Shown: positions 45,059 through 53,678 of the stretch, in pieces
How positions within the stretch are numbered: the first letter of the stretch is position 1
How the letters are laid out: the number at the start of each line of letters is the position of its first letter
Assembly (NCBI GenBank): GCA_040768845.1
Contig: JAXGME010000006.1
Span: 1-64,000, forward strand
Reading direction: 5' to 3'
Origin: JAEZHK01 sp040768845
GTDB lineage: Bacteria > Bacillota > Clostridia > Christensenellales > Aristaeellaceae
Length of the DNA: 64,000 bases
Notes under the pieces: generated by a model
Told to the model about the DNA's origin: nothing
The model's database searches: none
What the model saw: the letters and a program-made list of their open reading frames with translations, nothing else
Position numbers and translations under genes: made by a program

Positions 45059-46588
45059 TCAGGTGGAGCCGACGTATCCCAGCGCGGTCAACGTCTGTTC
45101 AGCGGCATCCAGATAGGCCTGGTAATTGTACAACGACAGCAGCGTATCAAGGAAGGAATCGTACTCCTCAATGGGGCGTCGGCCATAGATGAACTTGATC
45201 AGCTCTTCCTCCGCATAGGTCGCGGCATCCGAGGCCACGAAGCCGGCGGGGTAATCCACAAAGCCGTTCAGGCACTCTATGCGGGGCTGATCCGCGGCAA
45301 AGAGGATGACGTCGCGAGTGGTGGGGTTCCTGAGCATCAGATACACGCTCTCATCCCCGCGGCCTGTGAACTGGTAGTTGTATATGTAGCTTTGCAGATC
45401 CTTTTCCTTCCACAGATCGCTGTTGATCAGTTCCACTTCGCCGTTTTCATGAACCGTATGGTACTCGCCCTCAGCGCCGTAGGCCACCAGGCGGTTCCCC
45501 TCCTCGGTGGACAGGTAGTTGAGCACCTTGTACAGCGCCTCCAGCTTTTCGGGAGACTTCACGATGGTTGCGGGCATGGCGAACATGTGCACGGTCGTGC
45601 CGATCTGCCAGTCACCGTCGAGTTCCTTGCCGCTTCCGTTGGCCAGCGGCCCCATGGGCACCCATGAGGCGTTGGGATCGATGGCCTTCGCCGTCTCCTG
45701 GTAGATGTCCTTCATGAACAGGCTCCACTCGATGCGCGTCATGCCGACCTTGCCCTGAAACGCCTTGTCCTGGACCGGCTGCGATCCGGTGTTGCCGAAC
45801 AGCTCCGGATCGACTGTCCCCGCGTCCACAAACCGCTTGGCGGCCAGGATGGCGTCGCGGACATCGGGATCCGTTACGGTGGACACCAGGCGGCCGTCCT
45901 TGACGTAGATGCTGGGCAGCGCCCCCTGGTTGGTGGGCAGCGCCACGCCGAAGGAGCCGAAGATCGGCGAGAACGTGCGCAGGCCGTTGTTGCCGGTCAG
46001 CGCAAAGGTGTCGTTTTTGCCGTTTCCGTCGGGATCCGCGTTGGTAAAGGCTACGGCGACATCGTAGAAGCTGTCCAGCGTGGTCGGCAGCTCAAGGCCG
46101 AGGTTATCCAACCAGTCCTGGCGCACGTAAGTCAGGCAGTATTCAAAGGAAATCGGAACGGGAATGCCGTAATGACGCTTGTTGACGATGCCCAGCCGCA
46201 GGGAATCGCCCAGCCAGTCGCGCACGGTCGAAAGCTGGTCGTTGTAAATGTCCGTCAGATCCAGGACCAATCCCTTCTGGGAATAGCTCCTCAGAATCTC
46301 CTGGTTTACCCAGAAGAGATCGGGGAACGCGCCGGTGGCGATCCGGGTGTTGAGCACGTTGATATAATTGCTTATGTCGTTGTAGCCCACCAATTCGATG
46401 TTGACGTTCAGGCGCTTGAGCAGCTCGGCCTTTATGATGTCTTCTTCGGGCGTGGGCAGCCCGCCGCCCCAGCGGATGATCTCCAGGGTCACGGGTTCCG
46501 ACGCCAGCGCCGGGCCGCCCCAGCCCGGCAGGCACCCCAGCAGCAGAGCCAGTGCGAGCATCAGAGAGATTCGCCTCAGGTGGTTCAT
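45059..46588 (-). CDS. Sugar ABC transporter substrate-binding lipoprotein (LplA-like)
   Basis: The 509-residue protein has a lipoprotein signal with lipobox LLLG and cysteine 19, and also an ALAS signal-peptidase-like site later on. The family 1 binding domain shows LEIIRWGGGLPTPEEDIIKAELLKRLNVN, GAFPDLFWVNQEIL, YGIPVPISFEYCLTYVRQDWLDNLGLELP, DPDGNGKNDTFALTGN and DGDWQIGTTVHMFAMPATIVKSPEKLEAL, as in LplA proteins of Paenibacillus and Clostridia that import oligosaccharides. GGAGG precedes the start. The two permease genes upstream in the same direction complete the membrane part; the ATPase must come from elsewhere, as is usual for this family (shared MsmK type). Confidence 0.93.
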   Translation of the reverse strand: MNHLRRISLMLALALLLGCLPGWGGPALASEPVTLEIIRWGGGLPTPEEDIIKAELLKRLNVNIELVGYNDISNYINVLNTRIATGAFPDLFWVNQEILRSYSQKGLVLDLTDIYNDQLSTVRDWLGDSLRLGIVNKRHYGIPVPISFEYCLTYVRQDWLDNLGLELPTTLDSFYDVAVAFTNADPDGNGKNDTFALTGNNGLRTFSPIFGSFGVALPTNQGALPSIYVKDGRLVSTVTDPDVRDAILAAKRFVDAGTVDPELFGNTGSQPVQDKAFQGKVGMTRIEWSLFMKDIYQETAKAIDPNASWVPMGPLANGSGKELDGDWQIGTTVHMFAMPATIVKSPEKLEALYKVLNYLSTEEGNRLVAYGAEGEYHTVHENGEVELINSDLWKEKDLQSYIYNYQFTGRGDESVYLMLRNPTTRDVILFAADQPRIECLNGFVDYPAGFVASDAATYAEEELIKFIYGRRPIEEYDSFLDTLLSLYNYQAYLDAAEQTLTALGYVGST

Positions 46589-46635
46589 GGTTCTACCTCC
46601 TCACATAATTTGCGCGCGTATGCCGCGCACAGAAC

Positions 46636-47532
46636 TTATCCCTTCACGGCCCCGCTGGTGATTCCGGTGACGTAAAACTTCTGTATGAAGGGATATACCG
46701 CAGCGATGGGCAGGCTGGCGATCACCACCGAGGCCATCTGCAACGTCATGGTGGGCACCGCCTGATCCGGGTCGGCAACCTGCTGATTGGCCGTGAGGAT
46801 GTCGCGCACGATGACCTGCAGCGGCCATAGCTTCGGCTGCGTGATGTAGAGGATGGCCTGTTGAAATTCGTTCCAATGGGCCACGCCGTAGTAAATCGCG
46901 ACGGTGATCAGGATGGGTACGCACAGCGGCGTGACGATGCTCCACAGCGTCCTGATCTCGCTGGCACCGTCGATGCGGGCCGATTCCAGCAGTTCCTCGG
47001 GGATCCTCTCCATGAAATTCTTCAGGATGATCAGGTACTGCGACCAGATCACCTGGGGAACGATGAGCGCCCACGGCGTATTGATCAGCCCGGCATCCTT
47101 TACCACGAGGTAGGTGGGCACGATGCCGCCGTTGAACATGAGCGTCAGCACCACCATGTTGACAAGCAGCTTCCGGCCGGGCAGATTCTTCTTGCTGAGC
47201 GGATAGGCTGTGAGGCCGGTCAGCACAACGTTGAACAGGGTTCCGACCAGCGTGACGAACGCGGTCACCTGGAACGCGCCGCCAAGGGTCGATTTGCGCA
47301 GCAACGCCCCATAGGCATCCAGGGATATGACCCGCGGGACGATCAGGAATCCGCCGTTTCGGATGACTTCCTCGTGCGGGGTGACCGACGCGGAGACGAC
47401 AAAAAGAAGGGGGAACACCACCACGGCGGCCATCATTAGGAGCAGAGCGCTCAGGACGGCGTCGAAGGCGCGGTCCGCCCCGCCGCGCACGCCCCCGTCG
47501 CGCGGCAGGGCCGCGCGCCTCGTTCTCACCAT
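46636..47532 (-). CDS. Carbohydrate ABC transporter permease, LplC/YtcP type
   Basis: The 298-residue protein has about six membrane helices, starting near residue 28 (LLLMMAAVVVFPLLFVVSAS). The EAA loop that docks the ATPase is EELLESARIDGASEIRTLW. The features VTPHEEVIRNGGFLIVPRVISLDAYGALL and LMFNGGIVPTYLVVKDAGLINTPWALIVP are characteristic of the LplC/YtcP branch. The N-terminus is arginine-rich and longer than usual (about 20 residues). The start overlaps the other permease gene by 7 bases, with GGGGAGGG upstream. Confidence 0.93.
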   Translation of the reverse strand: MVRTRRAALPRDGGVRGGADRAFDAVLSALLLMMAAVVVFPLLFVVSASVTPHEEVIRNGGFLIVPRVISLDAYGALLRKSTLGGAFQVTAFVTLVGTLFNVVLTGLTAYPLSKKNLPGRKLLVNMVVLTLMFNGGIVPTYLVVKDAGLINTPWALIVPQVIWSQYLIILKNFMERIPEELLESARIDGASEIRTLWSIVTPLCVPILITVAIYYGVAHWNEFQQAILYITQPKLWPLQVIVRDILTANQQVADPDQAVPTMTLQMASVVIASLPIAAVYPFIQKFYVTGITSGAVKG

Positions 47533-48458
47533 ATTCCCTCCCCGGTCACCTTTCTGGCGACGCCGTTTGCGATGAGGACCAGAGAGCAGGAGATGACCGC
47601 CTTGAACAGCCCCACCGCGGAGGCCAGGCTGAAATTCAGTTGCTGAAGCCCCGTGCGGTATACCCAGGTATCGATGATGTCCGCCACGGAGTACACCTCG
47701 ATATTGTACATCACAAATATCTGTTCAAAGCTCGCGTCCAGAATGGTGCCGATGCGTATGGTCAGCAGCATCGCGATGACCGACGCGATGCCCGGAAGCG
47801 TAATGCGCCGGATGGCTTGCAGGCGGGACGCGCCGTCTATGCGGGCCGCCTCATAAAGCGCCGGATCGATGTTGTTGATGGCGGCCACGTAGACGACGGT
47901 GTCAAAGCCCGTCAGCCGCCATACCGACGAAATCACCAGCAGCGAACGGAAGTATTGCGGGGAGGTGAGAAAGGGCACGGGCTTGCCCGTCAACATCACA
48001 ATCCAGCGGTTGAGCAGACCGCTGGACTGCGACAAAAGCGCCATCATGATTCCGTATACGATGACCCAGGAGAGAAAATACGGAAAGAAGCTGATGGATT
48101 GCACCAGCTGGCGGTATCGCTTGCGGCGGCATTCGGTCAGCATGATGGCGAGGATTATCGGCGGAAATATCCCCGCGGCCAGCTTGTAGGCGCTGATCAC
48201 GAATGTGTTGCCCATCAGCACGGGAAAGTAAGGGGAACTGACGAACATTTCAAAATGCCTGTACAGGGGCGCAGCCCACGGGCTCCCCAGTACGCCGCCC
48301 GCGAAATCATAATCCTTGAAGGCCAGCGTCACGCCGTACATGGGCAGATACCGGAAAACCACGTAGTACAATAGCCCCGGAAGCAGCATGACGTACAGCG
48401 CCCGATACCTGCCCAGGCCCGCGAGACGATTGGATGCGGTCCTCCGCATGAAGTGCAT
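47526..48458 (-). CDS. Carbohydrate ABC transporter permease, LplB type
   Basis: The ATG at 48458 has AGAGGTG nine bases upstream and gives 310 residues; a GTG at 48470 is the longer choice. Family signs are YVMLLPGLLYYVVFRYLPMYGVTLAFKDYDF near the N-terminus and the EAA loop DPALYEAARIDGASRLQAI. Six membrane helices are expected. It forms the heteromeric channel with the LplC-type partner. It is the first gene of the four-gene minus-strand operon and is divergent from yesN. A TATAAT at 48491-48486 on the minus strand without a good -35 suggests an activated promoter, presumably driven by the adjacent YesN. Confidence 0.92.
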   Translation of the reverse strand: MHFMRRTASNRLAGLGRYRALYVMLLPGLLYYVVFRYLPMYGVTLAFKDYDFAGGVLGSPWAAPLYRHFEMFVSSPYFPVLMGNTFVISAYKLAAGIFPPIILAIMLTECRRKRYRQLVQSISFFPYFLSWVIVYGIMMALLSQSSGLLNRWIVMLTGKPVPFLTSPQYFRSLLVISSVWRLTGFDTVVYVAAINNIDPALYEAARIDGASRLQAIRRITLPGIASVIAMLLTIRIGTILDASFEQIFVMYNIEVYSVADIIDTWVYRTGLQQLNFSLASAVGLFKAVISCSLVLIANGVARKVTGEGIW

Positions 48459-48485
48459 TGTCCTGCTCACCTCTCTTGTACCCTC

Positions 48486-48491
48486 ATTATA
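48486..48491 (-). promoter_or_regulatory. Probable -10 box of the lpl-type operon
   Basis: A perfect TATAAT lies 27 bases before the permease ATG. No recognisable -35 stands 17 bases upstream, as expected for an AraC-type activated promoter. Confidence 0.5.
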
Positions 48492-48576
48492 GGGCGTATT
48501 GCTGCCGTCTCATATGCATAATTCTTGCCATTTTGTCATATTTGTTGGCTTAATTTGCAAAGCGGCGGTCTCTCCC

Positions 48577-48605
48577 TTGCATCCACGCCGCGGCGTGGAT
48601 ATAAT
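48577..48605 (+). promoter_or_regulatory. yesN-yesM promoter with palindromic spacer
   Basis: TTGCAT (48577-48582) and TATAAT (48600-48605) are 17 bases apart. The spacer and the box edges form a perfect 20-bp palindrome, ATCCACGCCG followed by CGGCGTGGAT (48581-48600). The position between -35 and -10 is ideal for repression by occlusion, or for the DNA-distorting regulators that act on spacers. AraC-type proteins usually bind direct repeats, so a different dimeric regulator may bind here. The start of transcription would be near 48612. Confidence 0.75.
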
Positions 48606-48635
48606 GAACCTACCTCAGGCCGAGGGGGGATCGCC

Positions 48636-50180
48636 ATGCCCGGTTACGATGGGGAGGAGTACGCTCCGCTTCAGGTCGTCGCGGTCGACGATGAATTGCC
48701 CATATTGGACGAGCTGTGCGCGTTTCCCTGGGAGAGCCATGGCGCGAAGCTGATGGCCTGCTGCGAAAACGGCGCGGAGGCGCTGGAATTTTGCTGTACG
48801 CACCGGATCGATCTGGTCATATGCGACGTGGTCATGCCGGTCATGGACGGCTTGACGCTGCTGAAAAAGCTCAGGGAGGCGTCGCTCGGCACGCAATTCG
48901 TGCTGCTCACCTGCCATGAGAGTTTTCGCTATGCCCATGAGGCCATCCGCATGGGGGCTTTGGATTACATTGTCAAACTCAACATGGAGGACGATTTGGT
49001 CAAGGTGCTGGCGAAGGCGCGCGACGCCATCGCCAGCGCGAGGCACGCCACCAGCGGGAAAGATGTCTTCCGGCGCAACGCGCTTGCCCGGCTGTTCAGG
49101 GGCATGGCGGGAAAACATCCGGACATCACCGCGTTCCGAGCTGAGATCGGAAAGTTTGCGGCGCTGGACTACCCCCTGGACCTGTCCATGCTCTTTGTGT
49201 CCTGCCCGCTGGACGAAGGCGACATGATCCAGGAGGAGGTGCTCGGAGCGCTGGCGTCCATCGCCGTCCAGAAAGACCTGTATCTGGAAGCGATTCCGCT
49301 GTTTCCCCGCCAGTTCCTGCTGCTCGACCGCAATCCGCATCTGGACCTGGAGGGGCGCCTGGTTTTAGCGGTGGAAGCACTGAATTCGACCCCATTCCAG
49401 ATTTCGCAGACACAGGATGACGTGCGGATCTTTGCGTCCATGTCCCGCAACATCGGCGGCGACCGTCAACTGTGCGATGTCCTCAGTGCGTCGAAGGCGT
49501 GGCACATGCTGTCGTTTTATGATGATCGGACCAAGGTATTCGCCCGTCCGGGCGACGCGTTTTGCATGCTGTCCGCCCTGCGGCAATCCGACATCCTCCG
49601 GCGGGGCAATCTGCTGAAGCAGACGCCGCGGGCGCTGATGGAGTACGTAACCGGGGAATTGGCCCCATTCTTTCTGGTGGAAAGGGTGGACCCCGGGGCT
49701 CTGAAAAGCTTTTTCAGCCGATGGCTGATCGACCTTCTGGATGCCGGCGCGGATATGCGCAGGGCGTCGCAGATCAACGAGCACGTGATGAGGGCGCTCA
49801 CGCTCGATGAGATGGTGGACGCGTTTGAATACCTCGTGACGCACAACACCAGCCAGCAGCCGTTGCACCCGGAGATCCAGCGCGCGCTTGAATTGATCGA
49901 CCAGAGGATGGACGAACCGCTTACGCTGGGCACCGTCGCCAAAGAGGTCGCCCTGAGCCCCTATTATTTGAGCCGGCTCTTCCACGCCCAAACGGGGCGG
50001 CAATTCAACAAATACGTCATGGAGCGGCGGATCGAACGCGCCGCGCAGCTGCTTCGGGCGTCGAACCTCAAAGTCTATGAGGTCTCCAACCGTGTCGGCA
50101 TATCGAATTACCGGTATTTCGTCATGCAGTTCAAAAAACAGATGCACAGGACGCCGATGGAATACAGGAGAAACGTGTAA
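48636..50180 (+). CDS. yesN: Response regulator, YesN type (CheY receiver plus AraC DNA-binding domain)
   Basis: The 514-residue protein has a receiver domain (about 10-130) with acidic pocket VVAVDDELPILDEL, phosphoacceptor aspartate in LVICDVVMPVMDGLTLLKKL and lysine in ALDYIVKLNMEDD. The middle region (130-400) is helical and of unknown function. The C-terminal AraC double helix-turn-helix (about 410-512) contains LTLGTVAKEVALSPYYLSRLFHAQTG and VSNRVGISNYRYFVMQFKKQ. The start at 48636 follows GAGGGGGG. It pairs with the YesM kinase and lies divergent to the sugar transporter operon, which it most likely activates when the sugar is sensed. Confidence 0.94.
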   Translation: MPGYDGEEYAPLQVVAVDDELPILDELCAFPWESHGAKLMACCENGAEALEFCCTHRIDLVICDVVMPVMDGLTLLKKLREASLGTQFVLLTCHESFRYAHEAIRMGALDYIVKLNMEDDLVKVLAKARDAIASARHATSGKDVFRRNALARLFRGMAGKHPDITAFRAEIGKFAALDYPLDLSMLFVSCPLDEGDMIQEEVLGALASIAVQKDLYLEAIPLFPRQFLLLDRNPHLDLEGRLVLAVEALNSTPFQISQTQDDVRIFASMSRNIGGDRQLCDVLSASKAWHMLSFYDDRTKVFARPGDAFCMLSALRQSDILRRGNLLKQTPRALMEYVTGELAPFFLVERVDPGALKSFFSRWLIDLLDAGADMRRASQINEHVMRALTLDEMVDAFEYLVTHNTSQQPLHPEIQRALELIDQRMDEPLTLGTVAKEVALSPYYLSRLFHAQTGRQFNKYVMERRIERAAQLLRASNLKVYEVSNRVGISNYRYFVMQFKKQMHRTPMEYRRNV

Positions 50181-51931
50181 TGAAAGCGAATTCTGACGGG
50201 CGGATGCGCTGGGGACTGGCGCAGCGGTTGTTCGTCATGACGCTGTCCGTTTCCTTGGCGGTCCTGGCCGCCATGGCGATATTCAGCTTTTATTCGTCGA
50301 GTGCCGTGATCCGGGAGCAGATCGACAGCAGCATTTCCCGCCTGAACGACCGGACGCTCAATTATCTGGACATGTACGTGGAAAGCGTGCATAGCCTGGC
50401 GATGATGATTGTGGCGGGTGGCGAGAACGGCTCGAATGCGCAGACCATCCAGTTGATTAAAAACTTCTCCGCGACCAGCTATCCGGCGGCGCGCACAATC
50501 TACTACACCGACACGGAGGGGACCGTCTTTTCCAACCGCCAGGTGTATTACGACATCATGGGCAATCCCCATCTCGCGGCGCTGACGGAGCGCGCGCTGG
50601 GCAACTTTGGCGGCATCGCGTGGAGCCAGCCTTATCATTCTCCCGTATCGGGGGACACCGTCAGCTTTTCCTGCACCGTGAAGGACAGGCAGAACAGAAG
50701 CCTTGGCGTCCTGACCATCGAGCTGGACCTGGACTACATCAAAGGCGATTTGGACCGCCTTCTGCACACGGGCGCCCAAACCTATGTGCTGATGACCGAC
50801 GAGGGAAACGTCATCCTCTTCAACCGCAGCTCCGCGCTTCTGGAATTTGACCACGATATCCTGCGCAACGCGCTGTCGGACGATATGATCCGGGAACTTC
50901 ACTCCATGAGCCCGGGCATCGAGGACAGGGCATTCGCGCGTCAACAGGTGGTGGTGGCACGCTCCCCGATGAACCGCCTGGGCTGGACGCTGTTTACGAT
51001 CACGGATTATCACCAGTTCTCGTCGCATTTCCAGGCGCTCGTCCAAGCGTACGTCGGCGCCGGAGCGCTCATCATGGTCATCCTGCTGGGCATCTCCTTC
51101 TTTTTGAGCAGATACTTTGTCGCCCCGATCCGCAGCCTGGACAAAAGGATGCGCTATTTTACCAGAATGCAGCTCAACGAGCCGCTTCCGATCACCCGCA
51201 GCGACGAAATTGGGCACCTGACCGCCAGCTACAACAAGATGCTGAAGCGGCTCAACGACCTGATCTGCGAGATCGAGCGCACGGAAAAGGAGAAGCAGCA
51301 GTACAAGATCCAGATGCTTCAAAGCCAGATCAGGCCTCATTTTCTCTACAACACGCTGGCCTGCATCAGCAGCTTGGCCAAGCAGAACCGGATCCGTGAA
51401 ATCCGCACCACCATCTCCGCCGTCATCTCGCTTCTCGCGTACACCTTCGACAAAACGGACGATTTTGTCAGGATCCAGGAGGAAATAGAGGCGCTGGACA
51501 TGTATGTGCGCATCCAAAAAATCAGATACGGGGATTCATTCGATATGGTGCTTCAGATTGATCCCGAGGCGGTGAGTCTGTACTGTCCCAAACTGACCTT
51601 GCAGCCCATCGTGGAGAATGCGATCTTCCATGGGATCCGCCCTTGCGACAGGCGCGGCCTCATCGTCGTCCGGGGCCGCGTTCAAGACCAGGCGCTAACC
51701 ATCACGATCGACGACAATGGTATCGGCATGGACGAGTCCACGTTTCTGGAACTGCTTCGGGAAACCGGTTCCGAGCAGGAAAACCCGGATGCGCTGAACC
51801 ATGTCGGGATTCGGAACGTGCATAACCGCATCGCCCTCAGCTACGGCATGCCCTATGGCCTGTCACTCGTCTCCAAGGATGGCCCCGGGACGTGTATCCA
51901 GATCCTGCTCCCGGTCATACACAACCCCTGA
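50180..51931 (+). CDS. yesM: Sensor histidine kinase, YesM type
   Basis: The 583-residue kinase has a first membrane helix (about 17-36), a large outside sensor domain (about 37-290), a second helix (about 293-315), a HAMP segment (LDKRMRYFTRMQLNEPLP) and a His_kinase domain of the LytS/YesM type with the phosphoacceptor histidine in SQIRPHFLYNTLACISSL. The ATP-binding domain shows VENAIFHGI, DDNGIGMDES and GIRNVHNRIALSYG. The ATG overlaps the yesN stop by one base (TAATG). It most likely reports an extracellular saccharide or the loaded binding protein to YesN. Confidence 0.95.
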   Translation: MKANSDGRMRWGLAQRLFVMTLSVSLAVLAAMAIFSFYSSSAVIREQIDSSISRLNDRTLNYLDMYVESVHSLAMMIVAGGENGSNAQTIQLIKNFSATSYPAARTIYYTDTEGTVFSNRQVYYDIMGNPHLAALTERALGNFGGIAWSQPYHSPVSGDTVSFSCTVKDRQNRSLGVLTIELDLDYIKGDLDRLLHTGAQTYVLMTDEGNVILFNRSSALLEFDHDILRNALSDDMIRELHSMSPGIEDRAFARQQVVVARSPMNRLGWTLFTITDYHQFSSHFQALVQAYVGAGALIMVILLGISFFLSRYFVAPIRSLDKRMRYFTRMQLNEPLPITRSDEIGHLTASYNKMLKRLNDLICEIERTEKEKQQYKIQMLQSQIRPHFLYNTLACISSLAKQNRIREIRTTISAVISLLAYTFDKTDDFVRIQEEIEALDMYVRIQKIRYGDSFDMVLQIDPEAVSLYCPKLTLQPIVENAIFHGIRPCDRRGLIVVRGRVQDQALTITIDDNGIGMDESTFLELLRETGSEQENPDALNHVGIRNVHNRIALSYGMPYGLSLVSKDGPGTCIQILLPVIHNP

Positions 51932-52309
51932 ACGATCATCCCCGGGAACGCGCGGGGGGATGCGCGGAATCCCTCCTCGTGTGTGATGCTACTGTTTAAC
52001 AACAGCTTACACTCCGGATCCGCCACCTCCCGCTCCGGTACTGTCAAGTGTTTTTCGCAAAAACGAATCGCCGTTTGGCATCCGGGAATTACCCGGCAAC
52101 GGAACCGGACTCGGCAGAGCCGGCAACGTCCAAATGCTTCGTGCTCATATAGCGCTCCGCGCCCCATGCGGTGCTTGCCACGTGACGGAGGCGAGCGCAG
52201 ACCGGCATCCGAGCTGAATTACCATACGGGAAGATGCCGACCATACGGGCACGCTGCCCGCCGCCTCTTTCAGCTTCATTTCCCGCAGCTTTTCAACGAT
52301 GGCATCCGG
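51932..52309. other. Non-coding stretch after yesM
   Basis: An imperfect hairpin (CATCCCC to GGGGGATG, about 51939-51964) may end yesM transcription but lacks a T tract. The rest shows no credible gene. From about 52215 on, broken pieces of the IS481-like transposase may begin. Confidence 0.4.
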
Positions 52310-52508
52310 TAGGTGTATCTGCACGCCTGCGCAGATACGTACGGGTCCCATGCCTTTGGGTTTCTGCACACTGGCAAAAAGCCGGGATGTGCCGCCGCCC
52401 TGGTGCACAACGACGTGCTGCCCTTTTACAAGGAGCACGGCCTGACCATCGGCGCTATTCTCAACGACAACGGCCGGGAGTTCTACGGGACGGAGAACCA
52501 TCCCTATG
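52310..52508 (+). pseudogene. IS481/rve-type transposase fragment
   Basis: One frame reads VYLHACADTYGSHAFGFLHTG, then ALVHNDVLPFYKEHGLTIGAILNDNGREFYGTENHPY. This matches the integrase core of IS481-family transposases, including one catalytic aspartate in NDNGREF. The N-terminal part and the end are missing. The fragment breaks off at about 52508 and is joined to the tail of a peptide-transporter permease. Confidence 0.8.
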
Positions 52509-52509
52509 C

Positions 52510-52581
52510 CTGCTGGTCTTCGGGCTGTCCATGCTGGGCGAGGGCATCTCCGTATCCATCGACCCGCGCAACTGGAGGTAA
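52510..52581 (+). pseudogene. C-terminal tail of a DppC/OppC-type permease
   Basis: Only 23 codons remain, LLVFGLSMLGEGISVSIDPRNW plus Arg and a stop. They match the last helix and tail of DppC/OppC peptide permeases. Everything before is lost at the junction with the transposase fragment. The pseudogene for the matching ATPase follows three bases later. Confidence 0.75.
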
Positions 52582-52584
52582 GCC

Positions 52585-53290
52585 ATGAGAGACGATACCA
52601 TCCTTTCAGTACATAAACCTGTGCGTTGGCATCCCGGCGACCTACGAGGCTGCCGAAGTCCCCATTCTTAAAAATATCCGTCTTTCCCTCCGGGAGCCGC
52701 TGAAAGTCACTGCCGGCCAGGTGCTGCTGGAGGGCAAAAATCTCCTGGAGATGACCGCCGAGCAGATGCGCGCGTCCGTGCTGGGGAAGCAGATTGCCAG
52801 CATCTATCCCAATCCGCATTGGCGGCTGGAGCCCATCAACTCCATCGGTAACCAGATCAGGGACATATACATGTCCCACAATCAATGTAAGCCCGCCGAG
52901 GCGCGGGCGCGGGTGCTGGACCTATTGCGCCTGGTGGGCATTCCCGGCCCCGAAACGCGCTACAACGCCTTCCCTCACGAACTGAGCGGTGGCATAGCGC
53001 AGCGCGTGCTGGTGACGATTGCGCTGATCTGCGAACCGAAGCTGCTGTTGGCGGACGAGCCGACCGGTGGTCTGGACGTGACCATCCAGATCCAGGTGTT
53101 CAACCTCATCCGTAAGCTGATCCGCGCGGAGCGCCGCTCAACCATCGTAGCCTCGCGCGACATTGGTCTGATCTATCATCTGTGCGACCGCATCTATGTA
53201 CTGTACAAGGGCCGGATCCTCGAATCCGGATTTACCGAAGATGTGATCCATCATCCGGTTCATCCGTATACGGCGCGGTTTCACCATTGA
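52585..53290 (+). pseudogene. DppD/OppD-type ABC ATPase, frameshifted, Walker A deleted
   Basis: The start MRDDTILSV at 52585 is followed by a frameshift near 52613. In the new frame LCVGIPATYEAAEVPILKNI continues to SLREPLKVTAGQVLLEGKNLL. In intact DppD proteins about 40 residues with the Walker A loop stand between SLRE and the QVLLEGKNLL-like segment, so an in-frame deletion removed the ATP site. The rest is well kept: PHELSGGIAQRVLVTIAL (signature), LLLADEPTGGLDVT (Walker B) and HHPVHPYTAR, after which the frame is lost at 53290. It cannot work as an ATPase. The order permease tail then ATPase shows a former dpp/opp operon. Confidence 0.85.
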
Positions 53291-53368
53291 CTATCCCACT
53301 GGCAGCACGGCAAAGCTGTTGTATGCGATGCTGCGCATGGTGGTTGCGGATGGTGGAATCGACATGTC

Positions 53369-53581
53369 AAAGACCCGGGCGGCGCGCCCGCAAACGTGGC
53401 CGTCGCGATGGCGCGCACTGGACTGGATGTCGGATTTATCGGCAAGGTAGGCAGCGACGCGCTCGGCGATTTTTTATTGGATGTGCTGCGGCGGGAAGGT
53501 CTGCGCGTACTCTGCACGGCTCGCTCCGACCACGCGGCCACGACAATGGTCTTCGTTTCCCTCTGCGAGAAGGGGGAGCGG
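53369..53581 (+). pseudogene. PfkB-family sugar kinase fragment
   Basis: The frame gives KDPGGAPANVAVAMARTG, then LDVGFIGKVGSDALGDFLLDVLRREG and TMVFVSLCEKGERS, which is the N-terminal third of a fructokinase-like PfkB kinase with the sugar-binding GGAPANVA motif. Both ends are missing: the start is lost in front of 53369 and the sequence becomes unrelated after about 53581. No catalytic GAGD motif remains. Confidence 0.8.
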
Positions 53582-53678
53582 TCTGCGAAGCGAAGCAAAA
53601 CACCCCGACGCACTCCCCCGCCGGCCTTCATGATCAGCGGACGGCAGCGGTCAGCCATACGCCCACGACTTTCGCGCA

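Noticed and set aside
42624..45116. Plus-strand open frame (830 codons) opposite the FAD oxidoreductase
   Set aside because: The minus-strand protein has FAD motifs, a ribosome site and operon context. The plus-strand product has none.
52145..52885. Minus-strand open frame of 246 codons in the graveyard
   Set aside because: It is antisense to recognisable DppD, DppC and transposase pieces on the plus strand.
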